Assembly: GCA_021495925.1 (NCBI GenBank)
Contig: JAKEKT010000020.1
Coordinates: forward strand, 310,001 to 374,000
Source of the DNA: Diplodia intermedia
Lineage: Eukaryota; Ascomycota; Dothideomycetes; Botryosphaeriales; Botryosphaeriaceae
Length of the DNA stretch: 64,000 nucleotides
Direction: 5' to 3'
This document shows positions 1 through 11,475 of this stretch, in pieces (position 1 is the first letter of the stretch; each line of letters opens with the position of its first letter). Below the pieces are notes generated by a model. It ran no database searches, was not told where the DNA came from, and saw nothing but the letters and a program-made list of their open reading frames with translations. Made by a program: the position numbers and the translations under genes.

Positions 1-3000
1 GCTGGTCCAGATGGTAAGCCACCACGACTGAGGGTCATACCGTTAGCATTTCGATTCTGCAGCAAATTCGTGAAGTTCAGACTTACCCGTCCCAGAATCA
101 GCGCCTGAATAGCGCAGAACGCCAGCACAATGCCAGCCCAGAACCAGTAGCCGCCACCAGCCCTGACATACTGCTTGTAAACTGACCAAAGCACCTTCCC
201 CTTCATCTTGGTCTCTTCCTCGACGAACTTCTTGGCCGGCTCCTTGATGTCGTATTCCATATGCCCGCCATCGTCGATGAAGTCTGACCGCTCGCTCGTC
301 CGAGAGAGATACCGAACCAGCGCATCGCCACCGCTCTCACCCATGGACGCAACACTCGGCCGCCTATGGAAAGCCGAACTGCGGCGACGTGCGGCGTGAC
401 CGTTGCCGTTGGGCATATCGAAATGCGCATCGCCGTCCGCAACAGCCTCCTCGTTCTGCTCTTCCTCGAGGATGTCCTGCAGCTCGCCCGTGCGTCGGAG
501 CGAGTCCACAGTTCCGGCCCGGTCGACCCGACCCTCGCTGAGGAAGACTTCGAACTTGGTCTTCGGCAAGCAGAGGGAGACATGGTGCGTCACGATGATC
601 CTGGTGCGGCCCGCTGACAGCTCGCCCGTCAGTGCGTTCTCGAAGATGTGACGACCGACGTGGGCATCGACAGCGCTGAAGATGTCGTCCAGGACCATGA
701 TGCCAGCGCGCGAGTACAGTGCACGGGCGAGCGTGATACGCCAGCGCTGGCCGCCGCTCAGGTTGATGCCCTGCGCGCCGATTTCCGTCGAGTCGCCGTC
801 GGTAAGCATTTCCAAGTCTTTGTCCAGGGCGCAGGCAGAGAGGACCTTGCGGTAGCGGGCAGCATCGAAGGGCAGACCAAAGAGCACATTGTCTCGGAAG
901 CTGCAGTTCTCAATCCAAGGTTGCTGGCTGACGAACGCAATGGCGGAGTCGATGATCCAATTCTTCTTGTTGGCCTTGTGGTCGAACCGCTCATGGGCAG
1001 GTGGGGCGCGAGGGACTTCAATGGTACCAGAGATGACATCCACTTCACCCAGGATAGCCTTCAGAAGAAGAGTCTTTCCGGAGCCAGTATGGCCAGAAAC
1101 AACGCTGAGTTGGCGGTTCGGGAAGGTGAAGTTCAGGTCACGTAGAACGAAGGATTCCTCGTTCTTCTCGGAGTCCGACGGCCATGCAACGTTCGCCTTC
1201 TTGAAGGAGATGTGATCTCCGGGCCATGTGTTCTGCGGCTTTTCTGGTGCATTCAGATACTCGTCAATACGCTTGATACTGACCCAAGCATCGATTCCAG
1301 CTGCCATCAGTTCCGGAATGAACGCAAGCGTTCCTTCAATTTGCGTCAGGATACCGATGGTCGTGAACGCGATGGAGGGATACAAATGGTCGTTAACAAG
1401 GGCATGGACGGCAAGAGTAACGGCGGAAAGCATGTAAGGACCGAAGATCCAGCAGAAGATCAGGAAGGTGTCGGCGATGAAGACGCGCCAGATGGTTTTG
1501 AGCTCCGCCTCGCGGTAGTCTGCGATTTTCTTCTGCCATTGTTTCTCGAGCGCGGAGAACTTGATCTGCCGGATACCCATCAGGGCTTCGTTGAGGACTG
1601 CGAGCTTCCGATCGCGAGCACCCATGAGATCGTTCTGAACTCCCTGTCAGCGAAGCCATCAAATAGCCATCTCCCTGGATACCACTTACCTGAGCAGCCG
1701 AGTACTTCTTTGCGAAGTACATGTTCAGGGGCACCGTTGCGAGCTGTGCAATAATACCCGCGACAAGGGCTTGCCATCTGTATACACCTTGTCAGCTCCA
1801 ACGCAAAGATCCTCACCAACACCATTCACTTACCCTACAAGCTTGTAGATGAACACAAACGACACGATGATCTTGATCAACGCGCCCCAGAACCCATTGC
1901 TATACGTGACGAAATCCGCCACGCGCTTCGTGTCCACGGCCACCAAATTGATCGTCCCCTGCTGCGTCTGCTTCATCGCCTCCTCACCATCCTCGGGGCC
2001 CTGCTCATCCTCCCCTTTCACCCCATCATCCTCCTCCTCCTCCTCCTTCTTCTTCTGCACACCCTTGACGTCCTTCCGCCTCATGCTCTTCGCGAAGATC
2101 AGCGCGCTCAGCTGCACGCGGATCGGCACGTTCAAGTATCCGTAGCTTACCCACCAGCGCCAATTTTCGAAGAAGTTTTGCACCACGATGCCCGCGCCCA
2201 GGCCGAGCACCCACAGGCTAGCCTCGACCGTCACGTTGGCGCCGTCGTTCGCCCGCTGCTCCAGCAGCTTCAGCAGCCGGAACATGGCCGCCTGCGGCGC
2301 GACGATGAGCACCGAGTCGAGCGTCGTGAGCACGTACTGCATGGACAAAGCGGGCGCGTGCGCGCGCATCACCTTGCGCCAGAGCGGGGTGGCGGAAGGA
2401 GAGGTCGACGGGGACGATGCGATGCGCGCGATGAAGTCGTCGTGCAGGTCGCGCGAGCGCGAGGTGGCGTCGAGGCTGGGCAGGTCATCCTGGTGCAGGA
2501 GTCCCTTCTTCGAGGCAAAGGAGAGAAGCGGCGACAGCCAGCTGTACGTGTAGCGGCTGAAGGCGGACGTGGTGCGCTGGGCGTCGACACGCCGGCCGTT
2601 GTAGGTGACCTCCGGTCTGCGCGGATACAGGGTGCAGACGAGGAAGCCTGCGAGCGCGAGGCAGACACGGGTGATGGCCAGGCCGAGCTTGGAGGAGCTC
2701 GAGGTGTCGCGGAGGTCGTCGACGTAGCAGAATACGGCAAAGCTGAGCAGGTAGGTCAGGGAGTTGGACAAGGCGATGTTGTATTTGCGGACCGGTTCCT
2801 TTTCTATCGAAATATCGATGCTTTGGACAATGAGAGGAAGCTATGATGATCGTCAGCACCGCGATGCTCGTGGTGCATTCGAAACGACAGGAAATTTGGC
2901 AGCGAGCTGAAATGCCTTCATCTTTCTTGAATTTGACCGAAGCCCCGCATTCGACATTCCAAAGGGTGGTGTTTTGGCATAACGCAAAGTCCAGCTGCCA

Positions 3001-3607
3001 ATCGCAACCCTTCGTGGCTCCGATGTTCTCTAGCAAGGGACCTGGCGTGCATTCCCGCGCGTTCGCTCTCTTCCCACGTGCTCCCTTCATCATTAGACAC
3101 AGTGTCCCGGTCAACGGGAGCACTAGGCGAAGAAAATGCTCACACGTGCGAGAGCAAGGTGCAAAGAAAAAAGAATTGGAAACCACTCACCCAAATCGCG
3201 CACGTCAACCACGTCATTACGACATCCTCCCCATCCAGCGTCACCAGCACCGCGCGTGCCAGAGACACGCAAGCGCCAACAAGAGCGCAAAGCACCGTCA
3301 GCGCAGTCTGCCAGCGGGTGCTGTAGCTGCGCGTCGTCTCGTCGGTAGCGACTCCGTCGCGGTCAGCGTAGGGCTTATCAGCCGCGGCATCGCCACTGGC
3401 AAACGCATCACCCTTGGCGCGTTTGCTGCGGCGCAGGGTACGGAATAAGCTGGAGCTGGCGTGGAGAGAGATGAGGCCGAGTGCAAGGGCGGCGAGTACA
3501 AGTCGCATTCTGGACGGGCGGACGTGAGTTGGATCTGCTGCCGTTGTGAAGGGCGTGATAGCGGGCTGTGGGAGGAATCGATTCGGTGCTGCTGTTGCCG
3601 GCGTCAT
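1..3607 (-). CDS. ABCC-type (MRP/YCF1/BPT1-like) ABC transporter, 3' part off the window
   Basis: Full-length-type ABC exporter of the ABCC class, expected in the vacuolar or plasma membrane moving conjugates or drugs. I read exons 3607-3191, 2840-1834, 1777-1690 and 1634 to the left edge; all phases agree. Exon 1 plus the start of exon 2 is hydrophobic, consistent with a short TMD0. Exon 2 carries the L0 linker and first half of TMD1, with a Lys/Glu/Asp-rich insertion before the conserved TINLVAVDTKRVADF stretch. Exon 4 holds NBD1: Walker A GHTGSGKT (about 1073-1096), signature LSGGQRWR (about 741-764) and Walker B IMVLDDIFSAVD (about 665-697). A Ser/Arg-rich regulatory linker follows, then the start of TMD2 at the edge; NBD2 lies outside. 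The first ATG in frame is at 3607; the frame stays open upstream without another ATG. The 348-nt first intron is long for this window, so an extra small exon there is possible. Substrate cannot be told from sequence. Confidence 0.93.
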
Positions 3608-4784
3608 CGCGAAGGGTTGACGTCGATATGCGCCGTGCGCAGGCAACGGCAGCTAAGGTGGTGAGTTCAGAGCGTGTTCTTCGTGCTTATCTGATCTCTA
3701 CCTCGCGAACATAGTTTCGCCTGCTGCGGGGGTTGGGGATCGAGATAAGATTCCAGGCGCGCGGGGTGGAGGTTAAGGTGAAGAAGCCCAGGAGAGCGGG
3801 AGAATGCGACAAAGAGGGCTCGCGTCGCAAGTTGTAGCATCCAGTGTTCAGAGGGAAGCGGCATGTGGAGATCGCCCTGCCCGCCTGCTTATCAATACCG
3901 CCAGACAAGGACTGAGCTCGCTTCCCGTGTTCGGGACGCGGTGAGTGGGGCCCAGCCGCCGGTGACTCGAACCTGCGTGGACGCGCCCACGCCTGCGGTG
4001 TCGAGATTCGCTGCATCCTTCCTGAAGCCGCCATCCCGGAGGCAGCAAGTCTACGGGTTGCACTCACTCGGAGATTCTACCTTATCAATTATCAGATGAT
4101 CATGGTACGCGCACGCTGCCTTCTCGAAGCCTCATCGAGCGAGGAACGCATGCAGAATACGGAGTCGTCAAACACTGACGCTACGTGCTTCGTTTCCCGA
4201 GTCATGTCTGAGCGCGCTCTGGCCCCGGATGCATCGCGACGCTGCCACAGATCTGCGGGGCAGGGGCGTGCGTGGGTTGACGCAGGACGGGATATGCAAG
4301 TCAGCCAGGCAGCCACCCCGCTATCAGCTACCATGTAGGGAGCATCCCTGCACCGCCTTTTTTCACCTGCCGTAAATGTTATCGTCGTGCTATTATCGTA
4401 GTTCCAGCATGATTCATTCTGACTCAAAAGTAGCCCTCACCACATGTAGCTTGAACATCAACTCCGGACATCGGACAAGAGCACTATCCCACGTATATCA
4501 CGTCAATTCACTAGCCGCAGGAACATCAAGAAGTGTAACAGCTGATTCATTTCCGTCATGTCAAAGAAAATATTAGCCAACGAGAGCCACAAACACATTA
4601 CCTCCCTCTTTAACCATCCGATGCCCATGATTACTTGGCCCATCGTATTACAAACAAAACCGTTCTCCATGCCTTGGGTATAACGTCTACCATCCCGCTA
4701 AGCTTCGACCCTTCCAAAAATCGAGTCGAGAATAGCAGCACGTGGCGAGAAGGGAACAGAAAAGGAAACCCGCTCCTCGTCATC
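3608..4784. other. Intergenic: ABC transporter upstream region and PIL1 3' flank
   Basis: About 1.2 kb between the ABC transporter start and the PIL1 stop, both on the minus strand. Short frames here lack coding character. It should hold the transporter promoter and the PIL1 3' UTR. I see no repeat or RNA gene; a B-box-like stretch near 3965-3975 does not fold as a tRNA. Confidence 0.6.
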
Positions 4785-6362
4785 TTAGGCGGTGGCAGCC
4801 TCGCGGCCGCGTGTTTCGCTTGCCGCAATCGTGCTGGGCGCATCCTCTTCCTCGTCATCTTCATCGTCGTACTCGCGTGCCGCGTGCTCCGATGCGGGTA
4901 TCCAGAGTCCGGATTCACGACCCTCCATGGGGTGGTCCTGGTGGGAGAGATCGACGCCCTCACCGTTCTGACGGCGCTGGTGACGGCGCTGAGACAGTGT
5001 TCGTGCGCGGGTGGACAGGCTCGACTTGACTGATGCGTTTTGCTCGACCCAGTTGGTCAGCGCGTCTTCGCAGTCCTGAATGATACTGTGACATTTGTCA
5101 GCACCTTGCATATTTTAGTCCAAACACAGCGGAACATACGCCTTGCTAGCTTCGTAACCGTCGTATGCGGGCCTGGTCTCGCCGGGAGTGACAGGAGTGT
5201 CATCGACCAGCTCCAACAGATGCTTGCCGTAGCCCGCAATGATGGCGAGCTTCTCGCAATGCTCACGCAGAGCATCAAACTGATACGTGAAGGCAGACTT
5301 CAACTTCTCACGCGTAATGTTGGACAGCTGAGCTTCAGCAACCAGAGACTCAGCCTCAGCGCGAACGAGCTCCTGCTCCAGAACGACGATCTTCGGCGAG
5401 TTGGGCTCCTTGTACTTGAGCTGCGCAATCTGATCCGTGATCTTCTGCTTCCCTGTTCGCCGCCCAATTAGCCTCCACATGCTGAATGTCCTTAAGATCG
5501 GCTTACTGTCGCGACTCGGCTGAACCGACGCCTCGATGTTGCGAATGCTCTTCATGGTAACGCGGTATTGATCGTAGCGGTCGACGAACTGGTCCTCCAG
5601 CTCGCCAATCTCGTAGATGAGCACGCCCAGTTTATCCGTAACGTCCGAGACATCGTCGTCGCAGGCCTCGCCCCAGATGGATAGTTGTTGCTAATGCACA
5701 AACTCGTCAGCCACTGCCGCAACTCTCCGCCGCTTCCCGGCGCGCGAAATTGGGAGAAAGAAAAAAACGTACCGCCACCTCCATGCGTTCCCTGCCAACG
5801 AGTTCCATGCTGCGCATGACGTTCTTCTCCATCTTCACGAGTTGCGACAGCTTCTTCGCCAGGTCCGGGCCCCAGGTGCCGGCCGCCTGCCTGCGGAACG
5901 AGTGGCCTGGATGTCGCAACACATAATCAACTTTGCGCCCTAGTAATTCGCGGAAACAAGCGTCTAGCAGCAAAGCACAACAAAAAAGCAGCAAGAATAA
6001 CGACAAAGGTGCGCGGGGATCGCTTTCGCATTGACTCGCAACCAGAAAGCGCCGCCGCATTCGCGCGAGCGCGCGCGGAGGGGGACCGGATTGGCGCCTC
6101 GGTCGGTGGCGAGGTGCGGGGCAAAAGGTGGAGGAGGAGGCGATCGAAGTGAATCTGCGCGCGCGGCGACGACGATCCGGGTGCGGGACAATGCGAGAAA
6201 GCGGCCTTGTGGGGACGGGGGGAACAAGAAGGTCGACTACCTACCAATGTTGCTCTTGCCAAAGAAGCGGCCGGCCTTGGTCGACGAGGGCGGGGGCGGC
6301 GGGTTCTGCAGCTGCGACGCCGTGGGGGCGCGCGACTGGCGCATCGAGTAGGTGCGGTGCAT
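4785..6362 (-). CDS. PIL1: Eisosome core component Pil1/Lsp1 (BAR-domain protein)
   Basis: Core eisosome protein: a BAR-fold dimer that assembles on the cytosolic face of the plasma membrane and shapes furrows (MCC/eisosomes), known in yeast to be controlled by Pkh kinases. Exons 6362-6245, 5906-5773, 5690-5507, 5452-5140 and 5085-4785 join in phase to 349 residues, close to the 339 of yeast Pil1. The N-terminus (MHRTYSMRQSRAPTASQ then a Pro run and GRFFGKSNIG) is the family signature. The BAR core includes LAKKLSQLVKMEKNVMRSME, GELEDQFVDRYDQYR and the charged helix KYKEPNSPKIVVLEQELVRA. The C-terminus is acidic, with a DDEDDEEED run, and is probably disordered. The ATG at 6362 is chosen because the conserved N-terminus begins there; the first intron is 338 nt. 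Among the most secure calls in the window. Confidence 0.97.
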
Positions 6363-7216
6363 GGCGGGCGGGTGGGGTGGGCGAGCGCTGTGGTCGGTGT
6401 CTTGTGGTGTGACGGGTTGGGAGGATCGCGGGCGGCTGTGTCTTGGGGATCGCTTGGTGTGGACTCCGCACGGACGGGGTAGGGAAGGAGGGGGAGGAAA
6501 TTGATTGACTTTGGTCGGCGGGATCGACACGAGGATGCGGCAGGATTATATGTAAAGTGTCGCAGGGCTGGGCCAGGTTAAGGGGGACGACGGGCTGGCT
6601 GCAAGAGGAACGGCGCACGAGGTGCCACACGATGACATAGGGACAGCCGGAGCATACGTCATGGCGCCAAGCATCACTCGCTCCGCCGCGGCAGCGACAC
6701 CAGCAAACCCCTCGAGGCCCAAGCCCTCCGCGCCGTTCCGCAATCGTGCAAGTCTCGCTCCCCGGACGAATCGCATCGTGCGCACGGGAGCGCCCGGCGA
6801 GTGTGCGCTGATCGTCATTCAAGCTTCACTCGGCCTACCGCAGCCACCATTCACCAACTAGGCGGTCCGAGGCCTAGCCCGTCTCTTTGCTTGTTTGGCA
6901 ACTCCGGGTTCCGGTGACAGGGTGGGGCTGCAGGCGCGAGAGAACTATCGATGCTGCCCAGTGGAGCAACTACAGCAGTAGCGTGTCGAGCCGAGCAGCA
7001 AAACAAGAGGGAGAATGACAAAAGTCGAGGACTACATTGTGCGGACAAAGCCTCCAAGCGCCTGGTATCTGGTGTGACGAAGCAAAATAACAACAATGAA
7101 GCTATGGTCTGTTTCCAACCAAGCGCGCACTGACGAACGCACCCTTGCACGGCCACGATAGTGCACCCACTGACACCAGTGCCGCGCCATCCAAAGCCGT
7201 CTGCCGTGGACCCTTC
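6363..7216. other. Intergenic: PIL1 promoter and sugar-transporter 3' flank
   Basis: About 850 bp between two minus-strand genes. A TATA-like ACATATAATCC lies on the minus strand near 6545-6555, roughly 185 bp upstream of the PIL1 ATG. The rest reads as promoter, leader and the 3' UTR of the transporter; no gene is supported. Confidence 0.5.
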
Positions 7217-9419
7217 TCATCGCCTGGAAACATAGAACGACTCCCGCTCGGCCCCCTTCTGCAGCAGCACGTAGCGCTTCCAAAGCCACGGCAGCGTCAC
7301 CGTGACCTGGTAACGCATATGCTTCCGTGTCGACGCTTTGACTACAACTCATCAGCTTTACGATCGCCGCCTTTTGCGCAGGCATATGCTTACATATCGA
7401 GTCGAGCTCCTCCAACGTCCGCTGCTTCGTTTCCGGCACCCACAGGAAGATCATGACGAAGGCAAGCACATTCAGCCCGGCGAAGAGACCGAGCGCGCCC
7501 GTGTTACCCAGCGCATCGGTGAGCCTGGGAAAGACCGTGTTCAGGATCGCGGCCCAGAAGAGGTTCGTCGCAACCGCCCAACTCATGCCGACCTCACGGT
7601 GGGACAGCGGGAAGGCCTCTGACGAATACGTAAACGGCACCGGCCCCTCGCCGGGACTGTAGAAGACGGCGAACAGGAACAAAAAGAAAGTGATCAGGTC
7701 AAGGTGGGCCTCGTTGGTATCAGGGATGTAGAAGCAGAAGCCAGCTGCCAGGAGCGTGAGAGCCATGCCGGGGAACGTGATGAGTAGCAGCGTACGCCGT
7801 CCGAGAGTATCGATCTGATGCACTGCTGGAAGGGCAAAGCTGAGCAAAGGTTAATATAGCATCTGGTTGGAACCAGCGGGAGGCAACAACTCACACAAAG
7901 TTAGCAAGGCCGAAGCCCCAGGAGACCAGCAACGCGGTCCGCGTATCTGCTTTTGCATCCACGAACAACGTCGCGCTATAGAAAATAACAATCTTGGAAG
8001 CGTTAGCACCACCACTCCGAAGCCGGCGTCGGAGCTGCGCAAGAAAACTCACATTGATCCCGCACATCTGCTGCGCCAGCATAACCGTCGTACTCGCCAA
8101 CGTCGCTCTCCTCACCCGCGCAATTGTAAACAGCTGCACGAACCTCCGCACATACATCTTCGCCTTGTACAAATCTCTGGCCACCGGCGTCCGGCTGACC
8201 GTCACCTCTTCCTCCCCAGGTCTTCTGCCGTCCCGCGCCGCCTGCTCCGCCGCGAGCATCCTGTTCTCCAACTCAATCTGGACATGCATATAGTATAGGT
8301 CGCGCGCGGCCTGCAGTGGGACGTTTCGCAAGCGGAGCAGCGAGTGGTATGCCTGTGGGTAGCACTTTTTCTTTATGTACCATCGGGGTGATTCGGGCGC
8401 CCACCAGATGAGGATGAGGAGGGGGATGGCGGGGATGAAGGCGCTGCCGAGCTGCAGGCGCCAGCCGATGCGCGGGACCTGGTAGACGGCGAGGTTGGCG
8501 GAGAAGCCCCTGTACAAGCACGATGTCCAGGTAAGTAACCATTCTCGAAGCTTCATTTCTCTCCGTCCGTGATGAAAAGGTGCATGACAGTAGTGCAGAA
8601 TGGATGGTTACGCACAGGAAGATACCGAAAGCTACCCAGAGCTGCCAGCTCATGACGAAACTGCCACGGAAGAAGGCAGGCGAGTTCTCGGCCGCGTAGA
8701 CGGGGACTGTCGCCGCCTTGCTACCCATTCCGATGCCGAGGAGGCAACGGCAGAAGAACAGCTGGACCCAGTTCTGAGTGAACGCTGCGCCAATGACCGA
8801 GGCGAAGCAGAACACGGCCGAGAAGAAGATGGTGCCTCGCCGGCCAGTGTAGTTGTTGAGCGGATCAGAAATCCAACAACCCCTTGTGGAGATGTAAGCA
8901 TACGCAGTGGGCGGAGGAACTACAGCGCGCTTACAGCATGGAAGCCGCGAAATAGGGAGCGGCATTCACCACGCCCAGGATCCAGACATCGCCAGTAACT
9001 GTGTTAGGATCGAGATCGAATGCCGCCGGCCACTCGAGGTTGGCTCCGTTTGATCCCGTCTGGTCCCAGCCTCTGCATGGCGCCCGTGTTAGTATGGACG
9101 TTTGATGCTCGGAGCCGAGGATGGCGAACGTACTGCAGCGCTGCGGCAATGCATGTGCAGCAGATTGTGATCCAAAAGGCTGGCGGTTGCCTGAACAATC
9201 GCGTGTGCTCGTCTCGCAAGGCTTGAAGCTCTTCCGGCGTAAGCTCTTCGATGGCCTCGAAAGTCCGTCCGCTCTGCGCAACGCGCGCGCCCTTCTGCAA
9301 CAGCTCCTCATCAACGACGTTGGCTAAGCCATACTTGAGTCTGAAAGCAGCGACTTGTTCTTCAAGCTCTTCGAGAGTGAGGTTGTCAAGCGGATTTTCG
9401 ATGCTGAACTCGTGGTCAG
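7217..9419 (-). CDS. MFS sugar porter (lactose permease/hexose transporter-like), first exon unresolved
   Basis: Twelve-helix sugar transporter of the MFS sugar-porter family, plasma membrane, probably proton symport. Exons in phase: 9419-9134, 9072-8935, 8882-8616, 8509-8053, 7992-7895, 7839-7394, 7341-7217. Family hallmarks: QGWDQTGSNGANL before TM1, LGCWISDPLNNYTGRRG after TM2, PESPRW near the end of the N-half, QQMCGIN in TM7, DTLGRR after TM8, SSEAFPLSHREVG in TM10, and VPETKQRTLEELD after TM12. The last exon gives the typical tail (STRKHMRYQVTVTLPW) and stops at TGA 7217. Upstream, the frame has a TGA before any ATG, so the exon at 9419 must begin at an acceptor (CCTAG) and a short 5' exon with the start codon lies further upstream; I could not place it. 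The intron at 7993-8052 ends in AAG, a weaker acceptor. The sugar transported is unknown. Confidence 0.92.
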
Positions 9420-11475
9420 CTAGGAGCTCTCAGGCTGAAGCTGTTTCTTGATCAGAGCAAATGAGGGGCCAGTAGTAGCTAAGGGCGGATCACGCGACAA
9501 CTGATCATCCCGTGATGGTGTCGGGCTCGCTGCAAGGCCGTTTCGCTTAGTGTTGCAACACAATTGAGAAGTTGAAGATCTTCATCGGACGCGCTTGCAA
9601 ACGCAGCTCATCGTGATCTGACATCCAACTAAGCGCTTCCGCTTCTTCTCCGCAGTTTACTCCGGCTGTTGCAACACTGACTGAGCCTGCCTCGCACATC
9701 TGACAACAAGCCTTTCCAACGTGATGACCAGCAGTAGAGCGTGTCGATCGGGTTTCGGAAAGAGGATAGGGCAAGGCAACAATACATACTAGACTTGATT
9801 GTGATCCTCGCCGCGGAGCGTGCTTTCAACATCATTGGAGCTCAGGTTGGAGTGCTATACCACAGCATTAGCTCCCGGCGCAAGGGAGGAGCGTCCAACG
9901 TGAAGCGCTCTGCGCTGCAAGATGAGGCTGTTGTGGGGGTGAGCTGCTGACCGTGATTCGCTCCCTCAGCTCCAGTGGGTCGGACATTCCGTAGCGCTAT
10001 GCGGAGGTGCGGACGCAGGGTCCAAAACTGCCTCTCCGTCGGCGTTGCTGATGGAGAATGCGATTGAGTGCTAAGTGACAGGTTTGTCGAGTATCCCCTC
10101 CGGCGGCTGAAAGGGTGGTAGGATAACAGCGTTTCGCGCTGAGGACGACCCCAGATGAGACTACGGGGGAAGCAGGAAGGGATGCGGCACATGTGGATGG
10201 GCGGGAGCTTGCGCAATGGCCGATCTTTGTTGCTTTGGCGGATTCTGCCTTGCGGCTGGTGCCCAGGCCCAGCTGAGGGGCGGCCTGCATGCTGCACCAC
10301 GAGAGCGATCCATGGACGTCCTGCAGGTGTTTAGCAAACAGTAACAGTTGACCGGCCTGGATCCGTGCCTTGGAAATTGCTTGCTACCGTATTCGATGTG
10401 ACTTTTCCCCGAGCTCGCACATCAACATGACTGTCAGCCTGGCCGGGGAAGCTGAAATGTCCATCTTGACGGTGCCAGCTGTACCCACGCCACTCATCGC
10501 CCGGAGGCCGCAACGCAGCATCCCAGGTCTGTCGTACATGGAAGGATTCGCGCTAGCAGCAGGCAGCCATTGCCGAGGGGCTGTACCTCGACACACATCT
10601 CACGTGCCGTCGCCAACGCACCTAGCACCGACCGGGAACGAGGACAAGGATCGACACACGTCGGGGAACAGCATCAGTGATCCGGGGTCTGGGGCAAGCG
10701 CCGCCCCCACACCTTCAATCATCATGCCCCAGCCTTGCGGCTTTCCCCCACATAATCAGCACATCCCATCAGACATGGGCAGTGTCCCGAATCCTCAAAG
10801 CGGCTTCGGTCTTCCCCGAGTCAATGGTTCCACCCTTGAATCATCGCGCAGAGGGCCTGAGGAATACCCAGCTGTCTGCTCCGTGGCTGGTGCCATCATA
10901 GTACAAACCGCAGCAGCGCCTCCCAAGCGCAACGGCGCCGGCCGCGGTCCCAAAAGCGGCTGACCGCAGCACATCACTTGTGCCAGTCATAATGCCACTC
11001 GTCTATCGCCTTGTCTCCCCGACACGTGCCTGAATCAAGGTTCATGGCGGAGGCGCAGTCCCGTCCCTCTCGCCGCTTGCCGTGCATCGGGGCGCGGGTG
11101 AAGCAGCGCTCGCATCCGGATTCGCTGCTGGCTGGCGTCATCCAGCGCCCTCCCATATGGCCCCAGGCTAGGCGAACCTTCTGCCTGGCGACCACGACGA
11201 TCCGAATCCTTTTTGCTTGCCCGGCTCTTGTGCTGGCAAGTCCCGCATTAAGAATCACTATCGGGGCCCGCTGACGGCAGCGTTCTGCAGGCACTGCCAC
11301 TTGCATCTATGCTGCAGGCGGCGAAATTAGGCCCTAGGGCTGCTCCTCTTACCCTTCCCGCCCGCCGCCCCGCTTGTTTCCTACCTCTCCTTCTATTCTC
11401 CCTTTGCGTTTGCGCGCGCAGCACGAAGACAGCCCTCCCTTGCTGCAGCCTTTTCGGTCCTATGTCTCCACCGCC
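9420..11475. other. Intergenic, 2 kb, between divergent genes
   Basis: Region between the minus-strand sugar porter and the plus-strand ankyrin gene. It must contain the porter's missing first exon and both promoters. An open frame of 197 codons at 10370-10963 (+) has no recognisable domain and is not called a gene. Pyrimidine-rich sequence at about 11370-11470 leads into the ankyrin gene's start. Confidence 0.5.

Noticed and set aside
3951..3985. B-box-like GGTTCGAGTC on the minus strand (possible tRNA)
   Set aside because: The flanking five bases do not form a T-arm stem and no acceptor stem or D-arm fits at tRNA distance.
10370..10963. 197-codon open frame in the intergenic region
   Set aside because: No domain, Pro/Ser-rich, no promoter-like sequence close upstream; overlapping frames of similar size exist. 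Kept only as an intergenic note.
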